64,000 nt of DNA from JAWKUK01 sp041398605. GTDB lineage: Bacteria; Planctomycetota; UBA1135; GCA-002686595. The notes beneath the pieces were generated by a model. That model did not search any database and had not been told where the DNA came from. It saw only the letters and a list, made by a program, of their open reading frames with translations. Of the stretch, positions 35,346 through 42,576 are shown piece after piece (the first letter of the stretch is position 1; every line of letters starts with the position of its first letter). A program made the position numbers and the translations under genes. The stretch covers positions 1 through 64,000 of the forward strand of contig JAWKUK010000027.1 of assembly GCA_041398605.1 (NCBI GenBank), written 5' to 3'.

Positions 35346-35959
35346 CGCGCGCCGCCTGCGCCCGAGGGCGTGACGTGGTCCGCGCGCTCGAGCGCGTCGA
35401 CGATCGCCCGCAGCCGCTCGGCGACGCGGAACTTCGCCTGGTGGACGGCGTTGGCGGTCAGGCCGAGCTCGGCGCCCACGGCCGCGGCGTCCCGGCCTTC
35501 GAGGGCGAGCCCCTGGAACGCGGCGAGCGTCCCCGCGCCGAACGCGCCCTCGGCGCGCACGCGCCGCAGGGCCTCGCGCAGGATGGCGGCCCGCCATTCG
35601 GCCTCCCAGACGTCCGAGAGGTGGGCCTCGTCGGGGACCCTGCCGAGCGCGGACTCGCCGCGCGCCCCCGCCCGCAGCGCCGCGCGGCGCCAATGCGCGC
35701 GCACGCGATCCCGCGCGACCGCGAACAGCCACGCGGACAGCGAGCCTCTGCCTGCGACGAAGGCGCCGTCGCGGCACGCCTCGGCGAGCGCCGTGAGCAC
35801 CTCCTGCGCCACGTCTTCGGCGTCGCTCGCCAGCAAGCCGAGCCGCGCGGCGAAGCCTTGCAACCCAGGCCGGTAGCGCGCGTCGAGCTCGCGCCACGCG
35901 CTCTCGCCGCCGCCGACGGCGAGCTCCGCGAGCAGGCGGCTGGGGGGGTCTTCGGTCAT
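35342..35959 (-). CDS. ECF RNA polymerase sigma factor, kinase-linked
   Basis: 205 residues with regions 2 and 4. Region 2 is LDARYRPGLQGFAARLGLLA then SDAEDVAQEVLTALAEACRD, and region 2.3-2.4 reads SLSAWLFAVARDRVRAHWRR. Region 4 contains LALEGRDAAAVGAELGLTAN then AVHQAKFRVAERLRAI. The ATG at 35959 (MTEDPPSRLL) is chosen because earlier starts have no sigma homology. The downstream kinase begins with an anti-sigma zinc finger and overlaps by four bases. This matches the known theme of ECF sigma factors controlled by Ser/Thr kinases. It is divergent from the secreted FG-GAP-like gene at 36128, 168 bases away, which is a plausible target. Confidence 0.85.
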   Translation of the reverse strand: MTEDPPSRLLAELAVGGGESAWRELDARYRPGLQGFAARLGLLASDAEDVAQEVLTALAEACRDGAFVAGRGSLSAWLFAVARDRVRAHWRRAALRAGARGESALGRVPDEAHLSDVWEAEWRAAILREALRRVRAEGAFGAGTLAAFQGLALEGRDAAAVGAELGLTANAVHQAKFRVAERLRAIVDALERADHVTPSGAGGAR

Positions 35960-36127
35960 GGCCCGAAAATTGGCCTTCTGGCGTAAGGGGCGAGGCGCTC
36001 GCGTTGGGTAGGGCCGCGCGCGCGACCTCCCGTGCAGCGTACCGCCAGCCCCTCGAGTCCGGGGGGGCCGGCGCCCCGCGGGGCCGGCGCGCCGCCCGCG
36101 GCCCATCCACGGACGCACCTCCGCGCC

Positions 36128-37774
36128 ATGTCACGCCATCCGTTCGCCCTGTCCGTCACCCTCATCTCCCTCGCCTTGACCGCCGCGGCGGCCCGCGCGC
36201 AGGCGCCGGTGAACGAGCTCGAATCGCTCCTGGCCCCGGGCGCCAGCATCAACGACCGCATGGGCGATGTGCTCGCCTGTGACGCGAGCTGGCTCGTCGC
36301 CGGGGTCCCTACGCGGGCCACAACGATCCAGAGCGCCGGCATCGTGGCCGTTTGGCCGCGCGTGGGATCGAGCGTCGGCGCCCCGATCCAGCTCGAATCC
36401 CCGACCCCAGCAAACGGGGGCCAGTTCGGCGCGGCCGTCGCGCTCGACGGCGACGCCCTCTGCGTGACGGAGCCGAACTCGCGTCACTTTGGCCTGCCCG
36501 CGCGAGGCGCCGTGCACGTCTTTCGGCTCATCAACGGGGTGTGGACCCACGCGGAGTCGGTGCCGAGCCCGTCGACGGCCAACGGCTTCGGCTTCGCGTG
36601 CGCGCTCGAAGGCGACGTGCTCGCGGTCGGCGCGCCGTACCAGCCCCTCCCGTTCGCGTCGCTCGGCGCGGCGTTCGTCTTTCGGCGGATCGCCGGGCAG
36701 TGGGTCCAGGAGGGGATGCCGACCGCCAGCGACGGCGCATCGGGCGATCGCTTCGGGTCTTCCATCGCGCTCTCGGGCGACCGCCTCGTCGTCGGCGCGC
36801 CGATGAAGACGCTGGCGGGACAGATCGAGGGGGCCGCGTACGCCTTTGCGCGCGTCGGCGGCGCCTGGAGCGAGACCGCGCGCTTCGCCGTGGACCCCGG
36901 CGTGGGGGACTTCGGGCTCGGCGTGTCCGCCGCGCTCCAGGGGACGACGGCGTGCTTCGGCGCGGCCCGCACGAACAACCGCGGCGCGGTCTACCAGTTC
37001 GTCGATTCGGGCGCGGGCTGGGCGCGCGTCGAGCGCCTGCAGCCGGCGCTGCTCGGGCCGTTCGCGACGTTCGGCCACGCGCTCTCCTTGCGCGGGGACA
37101 CGTTGTTGGTCGGCGCCTACCAGGACTCTGTGACGAGCCTCTATTCGGGCGCAGCGTGGGTGTACCAGCGCGCGGGCGCGACGTTTACGCCGACGGTGCG
37201 GCTCGTCGGCTCGCTCGTCCCAGGCGCGGTCTTCGGCAAGGGCGTGGCGACGGACGGCGCTGGCTGGCACGCGGTGGGCGAGTCTGTACGCACGCTCCCT
37301 GGCGCGCCCGCGAGCTCCGGCGCGGTGCACTTGTTCCGACCCGACCGGCCGCTCGGCTCGAACTACTGCACGCCTGTCGCGAACTCGACGCAGCGCACAG
37401 GCGCGATCGCTGCGCTCGGCAGCGAAGTCGTCGCGCTCGACCAATTGACGCTGGTCGCGTATCAGCTGCCGAACAACTCGTTCGGGTTCTTCCTCGCAAG
37501 CCAGGCGCAGGCGAACATCGCGCACCCCGGCGGCAGCCAAGGCGTGCTGTGCCTCGGCGGGTCCATCGGGCGCTACGTCGGCGCGGGGCAGATCCGCAAC
37601 ACGGGCACGGCGGGGACGTTCGCGCTCCCGCTCGACCTCACCGCGACGCCGACGCCGCAGGGCCTCGTCGCGGTGGCGCCGGGTGAGACCTGGAATTACC
37701 AGGCGTGGCACCGCGACAACGTCGGCGGCGCGACGTCGAACTTCACGGACGCGGTGTCCGTCGTCTTTCAGTGA
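36128..37774 (+). CDS. secreted FG-GAP-like propeller protein with shared C-terminal domain
   Basis: 548 residues with a signal peptide (LSVTLISLALTAAAARAQA). Seven FG-GAP-like blades follow, each of the form 'FGxxVALDGDxLxVGAP...GAxxVF' (FGAAVALDGDALCVTEPNSR; FGSSIALSGDRLVVGAPMKT; FGHALSLRGDTLLVGAYQDS). The C-terminal ~137 residues are the shared domain (NYCTPVANSTQRTG; GGSQGVLCLGGSIGRYVG; GETWNYQAWHRDN; TSNFTDAVSVVFQ). It is probably an exported surface or secreted protein; the binding partner is unknown. It is divergent from the sigma-kinase pair. Confidence 0.8.
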   Translation: MSRHPFALSVTLISLALTAAAARAQAPVNELESLLAPGASINDRMGDVLACDASWLVAGVPTRATTIQSAGIVAVWPRVGSSVGAPIQLESPTPANGGQFGAAVALDGDALCVTEPNSRHFGLPARGAVHVFRLINGVWTHAESVPSPSTANGFGFACALEGDVLAVGAPYQPLPFASLGAAFVFRRIAGQWVQEGMPTASDGASGDRFGSSIALSGDRLVVGAPMKTLAGQIEGAAYAFARVGGAWSETARFAVDPGVGDFGLGVSAALQGTTACFGAARTNNRGAVYQFVDSGAGWARVERLQPALLGPFATFGHALSLRGDTLLVGAYQDSVTSLYSGAAWVYQRAGATFTPTVRLVGSLVPGAVFGKGVATDGAGWHAVGESVRTLPGAPASSGAVHLFRPDRPLGSNYCTPVANSTQRTGAIAALGSEVVALDQLTLVAYQLPNNSFGFFLASQAQANIAHPGGSQGVLCLGGSIGRYVGAGQIRNTGTAGTFALPLDLTATPTPQGLVAVAPGETWNYQAWHRDNVGGATSNFTDAVSVVFQ

Positions 37775-37905
37775 GCGCGCCCGTGGTCTCTCATTGATCG
37801 TGCCCGGGGGGGCTGCGCGCCGCGAGGGCGCGCAGCCGCGGCGGGACGAAAACCGCACTTTCGACCGACGCTCGCGGTGAGCGGACCGTCCATGCTCGTG
37901 GAGCC

Positions 37906-40719
37906 ATGGACACGAATCTCGACCTCAGCGGGCTGCTCGCCGATGACGCCTGGGCGCGGCAGCTCGCGTGCGCGCTGACGCGTCGGGGCGACGAGGCGGA
38001 GGACCTCGTGCAAGAGGTCCACGTCCGCGCGTTGGAGCGCCGTGGCGGGCCGCTCCGGGCGCCGCGCGCGTGGTTCGCGCGCGTGCTGCGCAACCTCGAG
38101 CTGGACCGCCGTCGCGCGGCGGCGCGGCGTCCGTCGCACGAGGCGCTGCCTGCGCAGGACGACCCTTACGAGCCGCGTTCGGTCGAGGCGACGCCCGACG
38201 TCCTGGCCGCGCGTGTCGAGGTGCAAGAGCGGCTCGCGGCAGCTGTGCTGGCGCTTGAGCCGCGCCAGCGTGATGTCGTGCTGCTGCGGCACTTCGACGG
38301 CGCGCCGGTCGCGGACATCGCGCGGCGCCTCGGTCTCGCACGCGCGACCGTGCATGAGCACCTTGAGCGCGCGCACGCGGCGCTCCGGGCCCGCCTCGGC
38401 CCGCTCGACGACGATTCGCGCGAGCTGCGTGGGCTCATGTGGTTGGCCTCACTGCCCCTGGCGCCCAGCGCCGCGACGACCGTCGTGGCTGGCGCTGCCG
38501 CAGGTCCTGCGCTCCCGGCCGCGCTCCTCATGCTGAAGCTTACGAAACCCTTGATTGCGGCTGTGGTGCTCGCGGCCCTGACGTTCACGCTGTGGAACCG
38601 TGGACCCATCGCGCGACCAGCGCAGGAGGTCGCGAGCTCCGGCGCGCCAGTGGACCTGGCGCCAGTGGAGGCGCTCGCGGCGGCGTCGGTTGATGAGGCT
38701 GTGTTGACGGAGCGGGCGCCCGTGCCAACCGCGCCGGCGGGCGTCGTTGCGCCGGCCGAGCCTATAGCGTTCGCGGTCCTGCGAGTGCAGGTCGTCGACG
38801 AGCAGCAGCGAGGTGTTGCGGGGGTCATGGTCTACGTCGAGACCAAGCAGAATGAAGATGGGCAAGCGAGTTGGCATACATCGCGGATGCTGAACACCGA
38901 CTCAAACGGCCTCGTGGTCGTGGACGTTCCTGCGGCGCTCGAGCTCGAGGTGTCGGCCCTCTCCTCGGATCATTCGTCGGGTGGCGTGGCGCCCGTGTCC
39001 GCGATCCCTGCTCACGGCGTTGGAACGGCGACGGTGGCGGTCCAAGTGCTCGCAGACCTAGCGCTCGCGGTACAAGTCGTCGACGCGCTCACGCATGAGC
39101 CGGTGGCGAGCGCGCGGGTCGCTGGCTACGTCACCCCGCCCTTCGGTCGCGGAGCAAGTCAACGTGTGGGCGTGCTCTCAGCGGACACGAGCGACGGCGC
39201 GCTGACCGATGCGCGCGGATACGCTCAGGTTCCAGCTTGGAGCTGGCGCGGAGGGTGGTGCGCGGTGCGCGCGGCGGGGTACGCGCCGTCTACCTTGGCG
39301 CTGCCACAGTCTGCCACCGCGGAGCCTATGTGGGTCGAGCTGAAGCGCGCAGCGCGGGTCGAGGGGCGAGCGCTCGGCGGACCCTCCATGGGCGTTGTAC
39401 GCGCGCGTTTTGCCTCCGACGCTGGGGGCAGCGGCGCTCTCATGCGCGCGGTGCCGCCGGAGCTGGAGGTCTCTTGCGCGGTCGACCCAGAGGGGAGCTT
39501 CGTCCTTGGCGAATTGCCCGGCGGTGCGTCGGTCGCGCTGGCGCTGTACGACGCTCTCACAGGGGCGCTCGTGCATCGACCCGCGACCCCGCTCTCGACG
39601 CTCACAGGCGAGACGCATACCGTCGAGTGGGACCTACGCGCCACGCGCCGCATCGTCTGCACCGTACGCGAGTCGAACGGCGCGGCCGCCGTGGGCTTCG
39701 ACGTGCTGCTCTTCGATTCACCCAAGACTCGGGCAGGCGCGACCCTCCCGCGCAGCGGTGCGCTCGCGGTGGGCACCACCGACGGCTCCGGGGTCGCGGT
39801 GCTGGACGGGATCGGGGCCGGGAAGTGGGTCGTCGGGCTCGCGCCGTCGGCGGCCTTCGCGGCGTACTCCGTCGAAGTGGACGTCGCCGACGCGCCTGGT
39901 GAGACTTCGGTCGCGTTCACCCTCCATCGGGACCTCTTCATCGAGGGCCGCGTCGACGCGGCCAATGGCGCGACGCCCGACGCGTACGTGTCGGCGACCA
40001 ACGCGCAGTTCCACGTCTACATGGACGTGCGCGCGACGGACGAGGGGCGCTTTCGCATAGGGCCGCTGCTCCCCGGGGACTACGCGCTCTCCGCAAGCAC
40101 GTCGCCTCTTCTGCGCGAGGGGCTGTCCTACGCGCCGTCGTTGCCCGTGACGGTCAGCGCCGGGACCAATGGAGTTGTGCTGACCCTGCGTCAGGGCGGC
40201 CGCGTGGTGTTGTCTGCGTTGGATCCGCTGAGCCGCGCGCCCGTCGAAGCCCAGTTCATCGTGAGCGGCATCGGCGCGTCTGGGGGCTACTGGTCGAACG
40301 GCTCGCCGCGCACCAGCGCGGCGTTTGACGGCTTGGAGCTTGGTGAGTATCTCGCGTTGGCCTCTGCCCCCGACGGGCGCGTGGGCGTCGCGATGCCGGT
40401 GCGCGTCGTCGCGGAGAGCGTGACGACGGTCGAGGTGGTGCTCGGAGAGGGCGGGACGCTCGCGGTCACGGCGCCCGCAGGCGTCGACGCTTCGATCGGA
40501 CGGGGCGTCTATGTGCTGTATGGCGACGCGCTCGTCGAGATTCTGAACCTCGCGCCGGCGGAGCAGGCGCGCCTGGTGCTCTCGCCCGGGCGCTATCGAA
40601 TTGGTGTCGTCGAGAGGGGGCGGACGGACGCTGCGTTGACCTGGCGCGAACGACTCCAAGGCGTGCAGGACGTCGACGTTCGGCCCGGCGAAGTGACGGC
40701 GGTCGAGCTCCGACTGTGA
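37906..40719 (+). CDS. ECF sigma factor fused to membrane helix and carboxypeptidase-regulatory-like sensor
   Basis: 937 residues. Residues 1-170 are a full ECF sigma: region 2 (ARQLACALTRRGDEAEDLVQ, AWFARVLRNLELDRRRAAA) and region 4 (LEPRQRDVVLLRHFDGAPVA, LGLARATVHEHLERAHAALR). A membrane helix follows (~208-229, LTKPLIAAVVLAALTFTLW). The remaining ~700 residues would face the periplasm. They consist of repeated CarboxypepD_reg/Ig-like modules (VLRVQVVDEQQRGVAGVMVY; LALAVQVVDALTHEPVASAR; RRIVCTVRESNGAAAVGFDV; VVLSALDPLSRAPVEAQFIV). So the sigma domain is tethered to the membrane and to an envelope sensor in one chain. ECF groups with C-terminal extensions are known, including membrane-spanning ones in Actinobacteria and Planctomycetota. 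No separate anti-sigma gene lies nearby. Confidence 0.85.
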   Translation: MDTNLDLSGLLADDAWARQLACALTRRGDEAEDLVQEVHVRALERRGGPLRAPRAWFARVLRNLELDRRRAAARRPSHEALPAQDDPYEPRSVEATPDVLAARVEVQERLAAAVLALEPRQRDVVLLRHFDGAPVADIARRLGLARATVHEHLERAHAALRARLGPLDDDSRELRGLMWLASLPLAPSAATTVVAGAAAGPALPAALLMLKLTKPLIAAVVLAALTFTLWNRGPIARPAQEVASSGAPVDLAPVEALAAASVDEAVLTERAPVPTAPAGVVAPAEPIAFAVLRVQVVDEQQRGVAGVMVYVETKQNEDGQASWHTSRMLNTDSNGLVVVDVPAALELEVSALSSDHSSGGVAPVSAIPAHGVGTATVAVQVLADLALAVQVVDALTHEPVASARVAGYVTPPFGRGASQRVGVLSADTSDGALTDARGYAQVPAWSWRGGWCAVRAAGYAPSTLALPQSATAEPMWVELKRAARVEGRALGGPSMGVVRARFASDAGGSGALMRAVPPELEVSCAVDPEGSFVLGELPGGASVALALYDALTGALVHRPATPLSTLTGETHTVEWDLRATRRIVCTVRESNGAAAVGFDVLLFDSPKTRAGATLPRSGALAVGTTDGSGVAVLDGIGAGKWVVGLAPSAAFAAYSVEVDVADAPGETSVAFTLHRDLFIEGRVDAANGATPDAYVSATNAQFHVYMDVRATDEGRFRIGPLLPGDYALSASTSPLLREGLSYAPSLPVTVSAGTNGVVLTLRQGGRVVLSALDPLSRAPVEAQFIVSGIGASGGYWSNGSPRTSAAFDGLELGEYLALASAPDGRVGVAMPVRVVAESVTTVEVVLGEGGTLAVTAPAGVDASIGRGVYVLYGDALVEILNLAPAEQARLVLSPGRYRIGVVERGRTDAALTWRERLQGVQDVDVRPGEVTAVELRL

Positions 40720-40864
40720 GGGCTAGGTGCGGTACCTGACCCACGGTAGGTGGCAGGCTTGTACCGGGTCCCGTACCGAACCCTCGCAGCGCACCCAGCC
40801 CGGTGCACATCGCCGCGCTTTGTGCGTCGTATCGCGCGGCGAATTGGCCTTTGCGAGCAGGACA

Positions 40865-40876
40865 GTGACGCGTCAC
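40865..40876. promoter_or_regulatory. 12-bp perfect palindrome before the DegT gene
   Basis: GTGACGCGTCAC is a perfect palindrome 13 bases before the ATG at 40890. A TATAGAT element (40878-40884) follows directly, so a repressor bound here could block a promoter. If TATAGA is a -10 box, the transcript would be leaderless; no good -35 box is seen. Confidence 0.35.
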
Positions 40877-40889
40877 GTATAGATGGGGC

Positions 40890-42092
40890 ATGGCACAGAT
40901 CGTCACTTTGCCCCACGAGCCGACCTGCGTCTGGCCGCGCTTCGATGCGACCGACGAGGCCGCCGTCTTGTCCGTCATGCGCGACGGCAACGTCTCCACG
41001 CACCCCGTCATCCGCGAGCTCGAGCGCGACTACGCCGCGTTCACCGGGCGCGCGCACGCGCTCGCACACTCGAGCGGCACGGTCGCCCTGATGGCCGCGT
41101 TCTTCGCGCTCGGGCTCCAACCCGGCGACGAAGTCCTCGTCCCGACCGCGACGTTCTGGGCCTCGATCCTCCCGATGCTCTGGTTCGGCCTCGTCCCCGT
41201 CTTCTGCGAGAGCGAAGCCGAGCGCCTCGGGCCATGTCCCGACGACCTGCGCCAGCGCATCACGCCGCGGACCCGCGCGCTCGTCGTCGTGCACCTGTGG
41301 GGGCTCCCCGCGCGCATGACCGAGCTCACGGCCCTCGCCGCCGAGTTCGGCCTGAAGATCATCGAGGACGCGAGCCACGCCCACGGCGCCACTTGGCGCG
41401 GCGTCCCGTGCGGCCGCCTCGGCGACATCTCGGTGTTCAGCCTCCAAGGCGACAAGCTCGCGCCCGCCGGCGAGGGTGGGGTGCTCCTGACCGACGACCC
41501 CGAGCTGTGGGAGCGCGCCGTCACGCTCGGCGACATCACGCGCATCATCGAGCTCGACACGCCCGCGCGCCGCTTCGCGGCGACCTCGTTCGGGGTCAAG
41601 ACGCGCATCGCGCCCATGTCCGCGGCCCTCGGGCGCGCGCAGCTCGCGAAGCTCCCCGCGCACAACGCGCGCCGCGGCGCGAACCACCGGCGGCTGTCCG
41701 CGGCGCTCGAGGCCCTCGGGTTCGACACGTTCCTCGGGCCGGCCCACGTCGAGCGCGTTTACTTCGAGTTCCTCGTGCGGCACCGCGACCCCTCGTTCGA
41801 CGTGCCGGGCGCCGTCGCGGCGCTGCAGGCCGTGGGCTGCCGCGCCGCGGCGCCCCGCTACCCGCTGGTGCACCAGCAGCCCTTCTTCGCCGAGGGGCAC
41901 TGGCGGGCGGTCGCGCGGGTGGGCCGCGAGCACCTCGAGCGTGACCTCAGGGACCCTGCGCCGGACGCCTGCCCGCGGACGGCCGCCGAGAACGCGCGGC
42001 TCATCCGCCTTCCGAACTTCCCCGGCGAGGACAACGGCATCGTCGATCAGTACGCGGCGGCCTTTGCGCGCGTCTGCGAGGCAGGCGCGTGA
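40890..42092 (+). CDS. DegT/DnrJ/EryC1 family PLP aminotransferase
   Basis: 400 residues. The family pattern is clear: an N-terminal substrate region (DGNVSTHPVIRELERDYAAF), PLP phosphate contacts (AHSSGTVALMAAFFALGLQP), IEDASHAHGATWRG, and the PLP-Lys context FSLQGDKLAPAGEGG with Lys189 as the Schiff-base residue. These enzymes aminate keto-sugars on nucleotide diphosphates for O-antigen, glycan or antibiotic sugars, and some are regulatory. Its stop overlaps the next ATG (TGATG). Glycosyltransferase genes follow, so a role in surface glycan sugar synthesis is likely. Confidence 0.88.
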   Translation: MAQIVTLPHEPTCVWPRFDATDEAAVLSVMRDGNVSTHPVIRELERDYAAFTGRAHALAHSSGTVALMAAFFALGLQPGDEVLVPTATFWASILPMLWFGLVPVFCESEAERLGPCPDDLRQRITPRTRALVVVHLWGLPARMTELTALAAEFGLKIIEDASHAHGATWRGVPCGRLGDISVFSLQGDKLAPAGEGGVLLTDDPELWERAVTLGDITRIIELDTPARRFAATSFGVKTRIAPMSAALGRAQLAKLPAHNARRGANHRRLSAALEALGFDTFLGPAHVERVYFEFLVRHRDPSFDVPGAVAALQAVGCRAAAPRYPLVHQQPFFAEGHWRAVARVGREHLERDLRDPAPDACPRTAAENARLIRLPNFPGEDNGIVDQYAAAFARVCEAGA

Positions 42093-42445
42093 TGCTGCGG
42101 CTCGGGAACGCGCTGCTGCATGCCACGCACCTGGCGGTCATCTGCTTCTCGTGTGTCGGCTGGATCTGGCCGGAGACGCGCCCCTGGCACCTCGCGCTCG
42201 CAGCGGGCATCGCCGTGTCGTGGTTCGTGATCGGGCCGCTCCTTGGCGATCCGGGCTACTGCGTCGTGACGGGAGCGCAGCACGCCCTCTGGCGCCGGCT
42301 CGGCCACACCGAGCAGCCCAACTACATGAGCTTCCTGTATGCGCGGCTCACGGGCCGCCCGCCCGACAGTGCGCGCATCGGGCGGTGGACGCAGGGAACG
42401 TTCTACGCCACGACGACCCTCTCGCTCGCCTTAACGTGCCTCTGA
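42092..42445 (+). CDS. small membrane protein
   Basis: 117 residues with three hydrophobic segments (LLHATHLAVICFSCVGWIW; LALAAGIAVSWFVIGPLLG; FYATTTLSLALTCL) and a short basic loop. The middle reads GDPGYCVVTGAQHALWRRLG, which resembles the 'GYCPLTxWQ' motif of small DUF2784-type membrane proteins, but the match is loose. Its ATG overlaps the DegT stop, so expression is coupled; it may help the aminotransferase pathway or sugar transfer at the membrane. Function unknown. Confidence 0.6.
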   Translation: MLRLGNALLHATHLAVICFSCVGWIWPETRPWHLALAAGIAVSWFVIGPLLGDPGYCVVTGAQHALWRRLGHTEQPNYMSFLYARLTGRPPDSARIGRWTQGTFYATTTLSLALTCL

Positions 42446-42576
42446 GGGCCGGCCCCTTGGCGCGCGGCGCCCCAGCCGGGCCGGGCGGCGGCCAAGAAGC
42501 GGGGCAGGCAGGCCCGGGGCGCGTGGAAGCTGCCGTGCGCGATCGCTAAGCTCGCCGGCATGAGGGGAGCATCGGC

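Noticed and set aside
40733..40789. GGTAC-type inverted repeat (GGTACCTGACCC with GGGTCCCGTACC) after the sigma-fusion gene as a terminator
   Set aside because: Three mismatches in twelve and a loop over 20 bases with no U-tract make it weak; left uncalled.
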